Shown here: positions 54,669-63,471 of the stretch, piece after piece
Numbering within the stretch: position 1 is the stretch's first letter
Layout of the letters: the number at the start of each line of letters is the position of its first letter
NCBI GenBank assembly: GCA_965243775.1
Contig: CBDEWF010000086.1
Location: 62,001-126,000 of the forward strand
Length of the DNA: 64,000 nt
Source of the DNA: Sansalvadorimonas sp965243775
GTDB lineage: Bacteria > Pseudomonadota > Gammaproteobacteria > Pseudomonadales > Endozoicomonadaceae
Reading direction: 5' to 3'
Notes under the pieces: model-generated
The model's database searches: none
The model's input: only the letters and a program-made list of their open reading frames with translations
Told to the model about the DNA's origin: nothing
Program-made: the position numbers and the translations under genes

Positions 54669-57020
54669 TTATTTTCTCAGCTGCTTGGCACTGGCAAACA
54701 GGTCTGCGAAAGTACCAGCCTTACTCTTCTGCTGACGCCCACCGCCCTGCTTCTGAACACGGGGCTTGCCTGCAGGTTTCCGGTTCTCACTGCCACGATT
54801 CTGCTGTGGACGATCGCCACGGGCAGACTGCGCACCAGCCATGGCATTGGCATCGTCAGACATACGCATAGTCAGAGCAATACGCCGACGCTCAGCATCA
54901 ACCTCAAGTACTTTGACTTTAACAACATCACCGGCCTTAACGACCTCGCGGGGATCTTTCACAAACTTGTCAGACAGTGCCGAGATGTGTACCAGACCAT
55001 CCTGGTGAACACCGATATCAACAAAGGCACCGAAGTTGGTGACATTGCTGACGACACCTTCCAGCTCCATATTGGGCTTGAGGTCTTTGATATCCTCAAC
55101 ACCTTCCTGGAATCTGGCAGTCTTGAACTCTGGGCGGGGGTCGCGTCCGGGCTTGTCCAGCTCACTGATAATATCGGTAACAGTCGGCACACCAAACTTG
55201 TCGTCGGTATACTCGGAAGGCTTGAGACCTTTCAGGAACGAGGAGTCACCAATAAGTCCACGGACGTCACGCTCAAAGCGGGCAGCAATATTCTGTACCA
55301 CCGGATAGGCTTCCGGGTGTACAGCTGAACGATCCAGCGGGTTATCACCATTCATAATCCGCAGAAAGCCAGCACACTGCTCAAAGGTCTTTTCACCCAG
55401 ACGGGAAACATCTTTCAGTTTCTCACGGTTAGAAAAGGCACCGTTAGCATCACGGAAGCTGACAATATTCTGGGCAATCGTGGCATTCAGGCCGGATACA
55501 CGGGTCAGCAGGGCACTGGAAGCGGTGTTCACATCAACGCCAACGGCGTTTACACAGTCTTCCACCACAGTCTCCAGACTGCGGGCCAGGAAGGTCTGGC
55601 TGACATCATGCTGATATTGACCAACACCGATGGCCTTGGGATCAATCTTGACCAGTTCCGCCAGAGGGTCCTGCAGGCGGCGGGCAATGGAAACTGCCCC
55701 ACGGAAGGACACATCCAGGTCAGGAAATTCTTTGGCTGCAGTTTCTGATGCAGAGTAGACAGACGCACCGGCTTCACTGACGACAACCTTGGACAGGTTC
55801 AGCTTCGGGAATTGCTTGATCACCTCAGCTGCGAAACGATCGGTTTCACGGGAAGCTGTACCGTTGCCGATAGCAATCAGCTCAACACCATGCTTGAGTA
55901 CCAGCTTGGCAATAGCACCCTGGGATTCAGTCCACTTATTGTGGGGCACATGGGGGAAGACAGTGGTGTGATCCACCAGTTTGCCAGTCTTGTCGATAAC
56001 GGCAACTTTAACACCAGTACGCAGGCCGGGGTCCAGGCCGAGAGTGGCCCGGGGACCAGCGGGTGCAGCCAGCAACAGATCACTTAGGTTCTTGGAGAAG
56101 ACCTTGATGGCTTCCTCTTCTGCCGCCTCACGCACCTGGCCCATCAGCTCTGTCTCCAGATGAGGCAGCAGTTTGACGCGCCAGGTCCAGCGCACACAGT
56201 CCCGCAGCCACTTATCTGCTGCACGGCCCTGATCCTCCAGCTGCCAGTGCTCAGCGACCATCAGCTCACAGGGGTGAGTCACGGTGCGGTCTTCTGCTCC
56301 CTCAATGGTCACAGAAACTTGCAGCAGACCGGAGTTGCGACCACGGAAAATGGCCAGGGCACGGTGGGAAGGAACACCTTTCAGGGGTTCATCGTGCTCG
56401 AAGTAATCGCGGAACTTGGCAGCCTCTTTCTCTTTGTCGGCAAGTACACGGCTGGACAGACGACCATCGTTCCACAGATAACTGCGCAGACGACCCAGCA
56501 GATCTGCATCTTCACTGAAGCGCTCCATCAGGATATAGCGGGCACCATCCAGGGCAGCCTTAACATCCTCAACGCCCTTCTCGGCATCGATAAATTTCTC
56601 TGCTTCCATTTCAGGACTTAAGGCAGGGTCAGCGACCAGTGCGTCAGCCAGGGGCTCCAGACCTGCTTCAATGGCAATCTGGCCCTTGGTGCGGCGCTTG
56701 GGCTTGTAGGGAAGATAGAGGTCTTCGAGGCGGGTTTTGGTGTCTGCGTCCCTGATCTCTTTTTCCAGTTCCGGGGTCAGCTTCTCCTGCTCGGTAATGC
56801 TTTTCAGAATAGCGGCCCGGCGCTCTTCCATTTCCCGAAGATAACGCAAACGCTCTTCCAGATTGCGAAGCTGGGTATCATCCAGGCCTGCAGTTACCTC
56901 TTTCCGGTAACGTGCGATAAAAGGAACAGTTGCCCCATCGTCCAGAAGCTGTACGGCTGAGGTAACCTGTTGTTCCTTGACGTTCAGCTCTGAGGCGATT
57001 CGCTGAAAGATGCTCTCCAT
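54669..57020 (-). CDS. tex: Tex family S1 RNA-binding transcription accessory protein
   Basis: The 783-residue protein has the N-terminal Tex helices (TVPFIARYRKEVTAGLDD), YLPYKPKRRTKGQIA, a YqgF-like domain (LGLDPGLRTGVKVAVID), helix-hairpin-helix region (NTASSALLTRVSGLN) and a C-terminal S1 domain (about 650-720, VSNVTNFGAFVDIGVHQDG). The tail is Arg/Gln/Gly/Lys-rich and disordered. Tex binds nucleic acids and affects transcription of virulence genes in several pathogens. Monocistronic by position. Confidence 0.96.
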   Translation of the reverse strand: MESIFQRIASELNVKEQQVTSAVQLLDDGATVPFIARYRKEVTAGLDDTQLRNLEERLRYLREMEERRAAILKSITEQEKLTPELEKEIRDADTKTRLEDLYLPYKPKRRTKGQIAIEAGLEPLADALVADPALSPEMEAEKFIDAEKGVEDVKAALDGARYILMERFSEDADLLGRLRSYLWNDGRLSSRVLADKEKEAAKFRDYFEHDEPLKGVPSHRALAIFRGRNSGLLQVSVTIEGAEDRTVTHPCELMVAEHWQLEDQGRAADKWLRDCVRWTWRVKLLPHLETELMGQVREAAEEEAIKVFSKNLSDLLLAAPAGPRATLGLDPGLRTGVKVAVIDKTGKLVDHTTVFPHVPHNKWTESQGAIAKLVLKHGVELIAIGNGTASRETDRFAAEVIKQFPKLNLSKVVVSEAGASVYSASETAAKEFPDLDVSFRGAVSIARRLQDPLAELVKIDPKAIGVGQYQHDVSQTFLARSLETVVEDCVNAVGVDVNTASSALLTRVSGLNATIAQNIVSFRDANGAFSNREKLKDVSRLGEKTFEQCAGFLRIMNGDNPLDRSAVHPEAYPVVQNIAARFERDVRGLIGDSSFLKGLKPSEYTDDKFGVPTVTDIISELDKPGRDPRPEFKTARFQEGVEDIKDLKPNMELEGVVSNVTNFGAFVDIGVHQDGLVHISALSDKFVKDPREVVKAGDVVKVKVLEVDAERRRIALTMRMSDDANAMAGAQSARGDRPQQNRGSENRKPAGKPRVQKQGGGRQQKSKAGTFADLFASAKQLRK

Positions 57021-57175
57021 CGGGTGATCTCTACGCGTCTAAAAATGCAAAGACAGGGATTATACCGATGAAAGATTGAGTTCCCAGTACCTCTTACCGT
57101 TAGGTGACTTAATTTTTACTGGCATAAGCCAATAACAAAGCGTATAAATAGCATATGCCATATTAAAGGTGTGAT

Positions 57176-57493
57176 ATGCCAAGACCGAAACTCCCCCGCA
57201 GAATATGTGGCCATCCGGCCAGAAGCTGCTTCAAACCCAATGGCATTCCCATGGGTGAACTGGAAAAAGTCTGGCTGGGCGATGATGAATTTGAAGCCCT
57301 GCGGCTTGTGGATTTAGAGGGGATGCAGCAGCAGGAGGCTGCGAAGGAGATGGGCGTTTCCAGGCAAACCCTTGCCAATGTCCTGAAATCAGCCCGGTAC
57401 AAAGTCACGGAATGTATTGCTTCCGGTAAGGCATTGATGATGAACCGCAAGGATGAAGAGACCAAAGATAATGATCACTGTCGTTCCTGTTGA
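57176..57493 (+). CDS. DUF134 (UPF0251) family DNA-binding protein
   Basis: The 105-residue protein starts MPRPKLPRRICGHP and contains a sigma-70 region 4-like helix-turn-helix (DLEGMQQQEAAKEMGVSRQT), followed by ANVLKSARYKVTECI. These are hallmarks of UPF0251. A short Cys-containing end (HCRSC) may bind metal. AAAGGTG precedes the ATG. It overlaps the NifX-like gene by 23 nt, and together they look like an autoregulated metal-related pair. Confidence 0.88.
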   Translation: MPRPKLPRRICGHPARSCFKPNGIPMGELEKVWLGDDEFEALRLVDLEGMQQQEAAKEMGVSRQTLANVLKSARYKVTECIASGKALMMNRKDEETKDNDHCRSC

Positions 57494-57920
57494 CGAGAAC
57501 AAGATTTCCAACCACTTCTCCAAGGCTGAAGAGTTTGTATTCCTGAATGAGAAAGGTGAACAGGTCAAGCGCATGGCCAACCCGGTACTGACTGCGGAAG
57601 GCTGTCATGGCCGGGCCAAGCGCCTGCTGCTTGAACAGCTGGCCCAGGAAAATCCTGACCGGGTTCTGGTGCGTGACCTGGGAGCGTGCATGCTGCGTAA
57701 ACTACTGGCAGGTCACTTCAAGGTATTCAGAACCAGTGCCCGGGCTCTGTTTGAAGATCTGAATGAAAACCTGGTTCCGCTGACAGAACCAGACCAGGGC
57801 CGCCCATCCCGACACCAAGACAAGCATGAACACGAACACGGTCATGGTGGGTGCTGCGGCAAACATAACCATGGGCACCATGGCGGGCATAAACATAGTA
57901 AAGGCTGTGGCTGCCATTAA
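57471..57920 (+). CDS. NifX/NifB-type iron-molybdenum cofactor domain protein with His-rich tail
   Basis: The start at 57471 (MITVVPVDENKISNHF) gives 149 residues. The N-terminal 100 residues have the dinitrogenase cofactor-binding fold typical of NifX/NafY: SNHFSKAEEFVFLNEKG, RVLVRDLGACMLRKL. The last 35 residues are packed with His and Cys (HEHEHGHGGCCGKHNHGHHG), an apparent metal-binding tail. No nif genes are present, so a general metal or Fe-S carrier role is likelier than nitrogen fixation. Confidence 0.85.
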   Translation: MITVVPVDENKISNHFSKAEEFVFLNEKGEQVKRMANPVLTAEGCHGRAKRLLLEQLAQENPDRVLVRDLGACMLRKLLAGHFKVFRTSARALFEDLNENLVPLTEPDQGRPSRHQDKHEHEHGHGGCCGKHNHGHHGGHKHSKGCGCH

Positions 57921-57950
57921 TTGTTGTAGCAGTTTCATTTGAACTGCGAT

Positions 57951-57987
57951 CATTTAGAAAACGGGATAAATTCTCGTTTTCTAAATG
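57951..57987. terminator. Terminator between NifX-like gene and the surface-protein gene
   Basis: CATTTAGAAAACG / CGTTTTCTAAATG (13-bp perfect) with an 11-nt loop lies 30 nt after the plus-strand stop and 13 nt from the minus-strand stop at 58000. Confidence 0.8.
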
Positions 57988-57999
57988 GTTCAGGGTTAG

Positions 58000-60900
58000 T
58001 TATAGCTTCGTAATCTCATATTCATCTTCAACTTTTTCATCTTCAACTTTCATTTTGAAAACAGGGTTCTCAATAGACACTCCAGCATCTGTTCTCCTTC
58101 TCTTCTTAGTCTTGTTTGTGTGCTTCCAAGCGCAATAAACTGAGCCTCCCACCACTACAGTAGTAAGTAGAAGTCCACCCAGGGCCCCAGAAACCGGGAG
58201 AATAACCTCTTTTATCACATTGCCATTTGCTTGCAGATCTTCCTCTGTAACCGGAGTCGTTGTGGGTGTTGCAGAGAATGTTGATACTTGTTCAGGTATT
58301 GTTGCATTCACTAAGGAAGAAGTGACCGACGGCCCCCTCCCTGAAGACGAAACAGAAAGAGAAGACAGCACTGTCGTCATCTGATCCACCGTTGTTATCA
58401 ATGTTCCCGACGAAGAGGCTTCCATAGGTGGTATCGTCTGTGAAGATGAAGATGATGAAGATGAAGATGAAAGTGTCGGTGTAGCTGCTGCTGTTGATGT
58501 TGATGTTGATGATATTGATGTTTCATCCCGTACTGATGATTGTGTTGCCATTGGTACAACAGAAGTAAGTGCTGAGACTACAGTTCCCACAGAACTGAGT
58601 GCATCTCCAGAGCCGGGAACCTGTCCTGAACCAGACCCAGATCCTGATGAACCACTACTATTATCCATCCTTACAGTCTGTTCGGGCGTTACACCTGAAC
58701 TGTCACCCAGGCCACTGCCCATACCTGAAGCCTGCCCCGTCATTGAAGTAGGTGCTGGAGGCAATGTTGCAGACGGTGCAGACATGGATGCCACCACGGG
58801 GGAGGATGTTACCTGCACAGATTCTGAAGACTGGTTGGTTGGAGAAGGTGCCACTGTCGTCATTTGCACCACCGGCGATGACGCCAGGCTCGTAGTTTGC
58901 TCCGATGAGGTTATTTCCATACGCTCTGTGGAAGACAACAACATGGAATCCCCAGCCTTCGTAGGAGTCGGTGTAGAGATATTATTCGGCGCTACTGATG
59001 TCTCTTGAGGCAGGGCGATCTGCGTAGTCGACCCGGCAGCCATTGTCGTTGTTTCTGGTGACGGCACCATTGACGATGTCAACGACGAAGTGACGCTCAT
59101 CAGATCTTGTGTTGATGGCATCACTGAAGTGCTATCCATTAAAGGACTATTCAGTGAAGTACTATCTACAACAAAAGAAGAATCCACAACTGGAGAAGAA
59201 ACCCCTCTTACCATCGAAGTTGATGGCTGCAGCCTGTCCGTAACAGGTGTTGGCTCCATATCAAAAGAGGATGGTGTTTGTGAAGTCATCATCGCTATCT
59301 GGTCTGCTGATGACGGTGCCAGCATGGATGACTGACCGGCAGGTGTAGTAGTACTACCTGTATCCACTGGTGAAGAGGGCTGGAGTGATGCTGATACTGA
59401 TGATGACATCACCGTAGACTCAATAACCGGGGAAGAAGCACCTTCTACTGTTATGGTTGGCGTAGCTGATGAGGCCGATGCCACACCGTTAGACTGAGAT
59501 TCTGATGAAGCTGTCAGTGTTGCCATCAGTGCCGGTGAAGACGCCATTATTGATGACTGGTCAATAGATGTACTTGCTTCCACAAGTGGGGAAAACTGGG
59601 AGGATGTGACCGGTACTGATGACATCGCCGTAGAGGCAACAGCAGGAGAAGTAACAGCTGCAGAAGAAACCTCTTCTCCTGTCATGGTTGTCATCGTTGC
59701 CTCAACTGAAGGCGTTAATACCACTTCAGAAGATGATGGCCCAAATGAGCTCATCATCGCTGTTGTGTCCGGTACCGGTGAAGACGCCATTATTGATGAC
59801 TGGTCAATAGATGTACTTGCTTCCACAAGTGGGGAAAACTGGGAGGATGTGACTGGTACTGATGACATCGCCGTAGAGGCAACAGCAGGAGAAGTAACAG
59901 CTGCAGAAGAAACTTCTTCTCCTGTCATGGTTGTCATCGTTGCCTCAACTGAAGGCGTTAATACCACTTCAGAAGATGATGGCTCAGGCGAGGTTGTCAC
60001 CGGTACCGGAGAAGATACCTGCGTGGGTGTTACCATCATGGATTCAGCAGCCGAAGACGGTGGCGCTGATGTCTCTGTATAAGCTATGGGAGATGAGGAA
60101 GGTACAGGTATTGATGAGGAAGGTACAGGCACTGATGAAGGCAGGTTTGAAGAGATAACTGTTGATTCCGGTGCAACGGCCGTTACATGGGCCGGATCAA
60201 CAGCCGAGAAACTTTGAGCTTCAACGATTTTCCAGTTTGCACATCCGCCAACCTCCGGTAGTTCTACCTTTAAAGCCTTTGTGGTATGTCCTTCATTATC
60301 AACATACCCTGACCCGAGCCCATCCCCGGAGCCTGTCGTGTTATCGTTATCCAGTTGCAGAGGCACTGTGCCCCTGGGCAGGAGAACGACATTATTGTGT
60401 TTATCAACGGTCAATTCGTAATCGATATTCGCTCCCAGTGAGTTTAAAGTGACATAGAAACCAAAATCAGGCTGTGCATCTGCCATGCTGAAACGCTCTA
60501 TCAAAGTCCGATTACCATTGAGGCGTCGAGCTACATACAACCAGTCAGAATTATGTCCCGCTGCCAGTACTGGGTCACCAGCTCCTGCCGAACTCAGCAA
60601 ATTGAATGAGGCTGTTAAATTCAGCTGAGACTGTCCATCATAATGGTATGCATCAATTGTGGTAATGCCATTATTCATCCAGACAGAAGAACCATTATTA
60701 CTCAGAAACAGTGGCCGCCCTGGAACATTAAAATCTGCCGTATGATAAGTCGAAAGAGAGTCTTGGTAGTAGGGCGTTTGTACTATCGGGAAAGTCGCTA
60801 TCTTGATCCACCCATTCTGTCCATACAAATTATGGATATGGGTGCTGTTGGCAACCTGTGATACGGGAAGAGAGAACCTTTGTCCCTGGGGGATCAGGGT

Positions 60901-61263
60901 CTCATGAACAGAGGCACCGGCAAAACCGACATTTGTATTCAACTGCGGCAGGGCATCGCCTATGTTGTTAGTGCTGTTAGCGCCGTTAGTTCCGCTGGGT
61001 GCGTCAAACTGGGTCACCCGAAACACGCTATTGGCGTTATCTTTTTCTGAGCCATAGGGATAACTCTGCTGGCTCATCAGTGCCAGGCCACCATTGGGCA
61101 GCTCGACCAGAGAAGGATTCACTTCGTGAACATAGTGGCAGGATTGGCCATTATTATAACAATCGTAATCACCATTGAGAAAGCATAAGTAATACCAGGA
61201 GAAAAGATTTGGCTCTGCCTGGGTCGTATTGCGCGGGGGTACGATACCTGCACTCGCACTCAC
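58000..61263 (-). CDS. Mucin-like single-pass membrane surface protein
   Basis: The 1087-residue protein has three parts. Residues 1-345 are strand-rich and may form a beta propeller (NPSLVELPNGGLALMSQQSYP, repeated Trp/Tyr/Asn turns, six Cys). Residues about 347-1000 are a stalk dominated by Ser, Thr, Pro, Val and Met. Near residues 1022-1047 lies a single membrane helix (ILPVSGALGGLLLTTVVVGG), then a basic stop-transfer segment (KHTNKTKKRRR) and a 30-residue acidic tail containing ENPVF. This is the layout of a eukaryotic type I mucin. The GTG start overlaps the preceding gene (ATGTGA) and gives no signal peptide; a hydrophobic stretch in the neighbouring frame just upstream could supply one if a frameshift exists. 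No homologue recognised. Confidence 0.85.
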   Translation of the reverse strand: MSASAGIVPPRNTTQAEPNLFSWYYLCFLNGDYDCYNNGQSCHYVHEVNPSLVELPNGGLALMSQQSYPYGSEKDNANSVFRVTQFDAPSGTNGANSTNNIGDALPQLNTNVGFAGASVHETLIPQGQRFSLPVSQVANSTHIHNLYGQNGWIKIATFPIVQTPYYQDSLSTYHTADFNVPGRPLFLSNNGSSVWMNNGITTIDAYHYDGQSQLNLTASFNLLSSAGAGDPVLAAGHNSDWLYVARRLNGNRTLIERFSMADAQPDFGFYVTLNSLGANIDYELTVDKHNNVVLLPRGTVPLQLDNDNTTGSGDGLGSGYVDNEGHTTKALKVELPEVGGCANWKIVEAQSFSAVDPAHVTAVAPESTVISSNLPSSVPVPSSSIPVPSSSPIAYTETSAPPSSAAESMMVTPTQVSSPVPVTTSPEPSSSEVVLTPSVEATMTTMTGEEVSSAAVTSPAVASTAMSSVPVTSSQFSPLVEASTSIDQSSIMASSPVPDTTAMMSSFGPSSSEVVLTPSVEATMTTMTGEEVSSAAVTSPAVASTAMSSVPVTSSQFSPLVEASTSIDQSSIMASSPALMATLTASSESQSNGVASASSATPTITVEGASSPVIESTVMSSSVSASLQPSSPVDTGSTTTPAGQSSMLAPSSADQIAMMTSQTPSSFDMEPTPVTDRLQPSTSMVRGVSSPVVDSSFVVDSTSLNSPLMDSTSVMPSTQDLMSVTSSLTSSMVPSPETTTMAAGSTTQIALPQETSVAPNNISTPTPTKAGDSMLLSSTERMEITSSEQTTSLASSPVVQMTTVAPSPTNQSSESVQVTSSPVVASMSAPSATLPPAPTSMTGQASGMGSGLGDSSGVTPEQTVRMDNSSGSSGSGSGSGQVPGSGDALSSVGTVVSALTSVVPMATQSSVRDETSISSTSTSTAAATPTLSSSSSSSSSSQTIPPMEASSSGTLITTVDQMTTVLSSLSVSSSGRGPSVTSSLVNATIPEQVSTFSATPTTTPVTEEDLQANGNVIKEVILPVSGALGGLLLTTVVVGGSVYCAWKHTNKTKKRRRTDAGVSIENPVFKMKVEDEKVEDEYEITKL
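59532..59983 (-). repeat. Tandem duplication in the mucin-like stalk
   Basis: Two 209-nt copies (59532-59740 and 59775-59983; period 243 nt, 81 codons) differ at about two positions I can see. They encode the segments with SSSEVVLTPSVEATMTTM and VASTAMSSVPVTSSQFSP. High identity shows a recent, in-frame duplication. Confidence 0.95.
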
Positions 61264-63221
61264 ATTGGCAATATAACCAGGGCGATCAATAGCACTGCCA
61301 ACGTAAAAGGTTCATTACCGGCATCATCACCAATTGCCGGAACGCTTTTGCTGGCATTTCCGGAAAATAGCTGTAGTACACCTCCAGTATAAAAATGATC
61401 ATCAGTAATACCGTACCGCCCTATAATCGCTCCCCTGGATGCGGTGGGGGGAACTACGTTATCGTAGTGGTAATGATTGGTAACTTCACCAGTGGCATTA
61501 GCTTCCAGAAACCCTTCTGTATCGACCTGAGTGACCCGTCGAAAGTGGTGACTGTCCATTTCGGCCACCCCGGTAGAGGCTACAGCCTGCCCCCCCTGGA
61601 CAAAGGTTCCTGCATCATAATCATATGCGCGGGGATTATAATAATAGTAATCAAACAAATCTTCGTTTATGGCCTCAGTCTTTCCACTGATGTCAGCTTT
61701 TGCATGGCCCTTGACTTTCGTCTGTCTCAACAGGAACTGATCATCTTTAACAACACCGGATCCCAGACCTGCCTCGCTTTTCGCCCCGATAACGATGCCT
61801 GGACTATTCCTCTCTGTACGGCTATTCACACTGGATGTAATGTTAGCTTCAATGTCTTCCTGAATAACAGTATTGCCTTCTCCCTCTATATGGGCAGGCC
61901 CCGCGGAAGCCGCCCCAACAGTGCCGTTGATTATCTCTGTCGCTTCACCATATGACGGATAATCAGGATCATAAGGATCATAAGTGGTGGTACGGACTGT
62001 CATATTCACACGGCCGGACACATTGTTCTGGATCAGAAGGTTGTTATTCCCTTCTACGGAGCCAATACTCAGGGATGCTCTCTGGAACCCTCCTGATGAC
62101 CTTCCGAAAGTGTCACCAAAGCGGCCGCTCGGTCTCCCATAAGCGTTGACTTGTCCTGTTGAGTTGTGCTGCTGTATGTAATTGTTATCCCCCTGAACCT
62201 GCCCTGCGATAAGCCCAACGTTACAGTGGCTGGTGTCTGAACAAGTCACTTCTCCATCAATCACCTGGGCTTCTATGGTGTTATTTGAGGCCAGCTGCCT
62301 GGCAACAGCTCCTGCCGGGTTACCCGTCACAACAGGTTTTTCAAGAACAAGATGTAGATTGCTGCCTTCAACGGTATCAAAAAGCGAATTATTCAGACCG
62401 GAAATAGCATGGCCCCTGCTGTTCAGCGCTCCCCTGAAAGGCACAGATGCATTATGAAACGGGGTATGGGAACCATTGAGTCTGACGGGTTCCACCAGAT
62501 GGAAATAACCATCATAGGATTGGCCCACAATGGTAGAAAAATTGACATTTCCCACCGGGACAGATGGCTGACCTGAAGTGCTTCTTTGCTTTCTTGTTGG
62601 CACTGGCTTTTTAGCCACTGGAAATCCTGCCTTATTCATAAGGGGATTGTTTTCTTTCCTCTCTTTTTTAAAGGCTCCCCTGACAGCACCCTGGTCAGAC
62701 ATGTGTTCACGACGCGCATTCCGTGAATGAAGCCTGTCACCTCTTTTTCCAGGTTTCCCAGGCAAAGTCTTTGTGGAAGGGTGTTCGTCTACAGTCGCAT
62801 TTCTGCTGGCTCCTTTAATACCTGCCCCTGATGCAGCAGGCGTCCCTCCTTTTTTCCCCGAACCTTTTTTCCTGTTGCCTTTTTCAGCCCCTTTTCTGCT
62901 CCCTGAGCCACCAGCAGATTGCCCTTGGGCCCCGCTGGTTCCATTTCTTCCTTTAGCCACTGGTTTTGTTGTATAAGGCAGAGTACCGTTCACCCTGCTC
63001 TGCAGCCAGGATATGGCTTTGGATTTGCGAAGTTTAGGGGAATTGAATGCCGCAACTGTTGAGTTATCTGTACCGTTTTTTACAGTCATATTTGAAACAA
63101 CCGCTGCAATCTGAACGACTGCGGTAGCATTCCTTGCAGTGATATGTTTTCCTGCATAAACAGACGAGCAGAAAACGGCCAAACACAGCACCCATGCCAT
63201 TCGACTGCAGAAATTTTTCAT
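61260..63221 (-). CDS. Secreted, sequon-rich beta-helix-like protein
   Basis: From MKNFCSRMAWVLCLAVFCSS the protein has a signal peptide ending near VYAGKH and 653 residues; a GTG at 63239 is an alternative start. Residues about 75-220 are basic and disordered (Lys/Arg/Gly/Ser). Residues about 230-650 hold degenerate strand repeats, e.g. SVEGNNNLLIQNNVSGRVN, HIEGEGNTVIQEDIEANIT and QVQGDNNYIQQHNSTGQVN, plus a GLUG-like segment (ALNSRGHAISGLNNSLFDTV), suggesting a right-handed beta helix as in adhesins. About 19 N-x-S/T sequons are present, far above chance. The C-terminus ends in a hydrophobic run (FTLAVLLIALVILPM). Confidence 0.8.
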   Translation of the reverse strand: MKNFCSRMAWVLCLAVFCSSVYAGKHITARNATAVVQIAAVVSNMTVKNGTDNSTVAAFNSPKLRKSKAISWLQSRVNGTLPYTTKPVAKGRNGTSGAQGQSAGGSGSRKGAEKGNRKKGSGKKGGTPAASGAGIKGASRNATVDEHPSTKTLPGKPGKRGDRLHSRNARREHMSDQGAVRGAFKKERKENNPLMNKAGFPVAKKPVPTRKQRSTSGQPSVPVGNVNFSTIVGQSYDGYFHLVEPVRLNGSHTPFHNASVPFRGALNSRGHAISGLNNSLFDTVEGSNLHLVLEKPVVTGNPAGAVARQLASNNTIEAQVIDGEVTCSDTSHCNVGLIAGQVQGDNNYIQQHNSTGQVNAYGRPSGRFGDTFGRSSGGFQRASLSIGSVEGNNNLLIQNNVSGRVNMTVRTTTYDPYDPDYPSYGEATEIINGTVGAASAGPAHIEGEGNTVIQEDIEANITSSVNSRTERNSPGIVIGAKSEAGLGSGVVKDDQFLLRQTKVKGHAKADISGKTEAINEDLFDYYYYNPRAYDYDAGTFVQGGQAVASTGVAEMDSHHFRRVTQVDTEGFLEANATGEVTNHYHYDNVVPPTASRGAIIGRYGITDDHFYTGGVLQLFSGNASKSVPAIGDDAGNEPFTLAVLLIALVILPM

Positions 63222-63304
63222 ATCGAAAACCTGTGCCACAGAGGCAAAGAACGAATGGGAAAGAAGAAGATAGTCTATCGGTGACTTTTTTTTACACTTT
63301 CTGT

Positions 63305-63415
63305 AAGGCTCTTTTATTTCTCGCTGAAGGCTCTTTTCTCGCTGAAGGCTCTTTTCTCGCTGAGGGCTCTTTTATTCCTTGCTAAGGGCTTTTTTTTACC
63401 GCTGAAGGCTCTGTT
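63305..63415. repeat. Six degenerate direct repeats (18-bp period) upstream of the beta-helix gene
   Basis: Copies of CGCTGAAGGCTCTTTT begin at about 63322, 63340 and 63358 (18-bp period), with less exact copies at 63305, 63380 and 63400. They lie 80-190 bp upstream of the 63221 start, between it and the stop of the next gene. Confidence 0.9.
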
Positions 63416-63471
63416 CTGCCACGTAAGCAACAGGAAGAAGAGTTCCGACTTTTTAGAAAGTTTTGGTTGAG

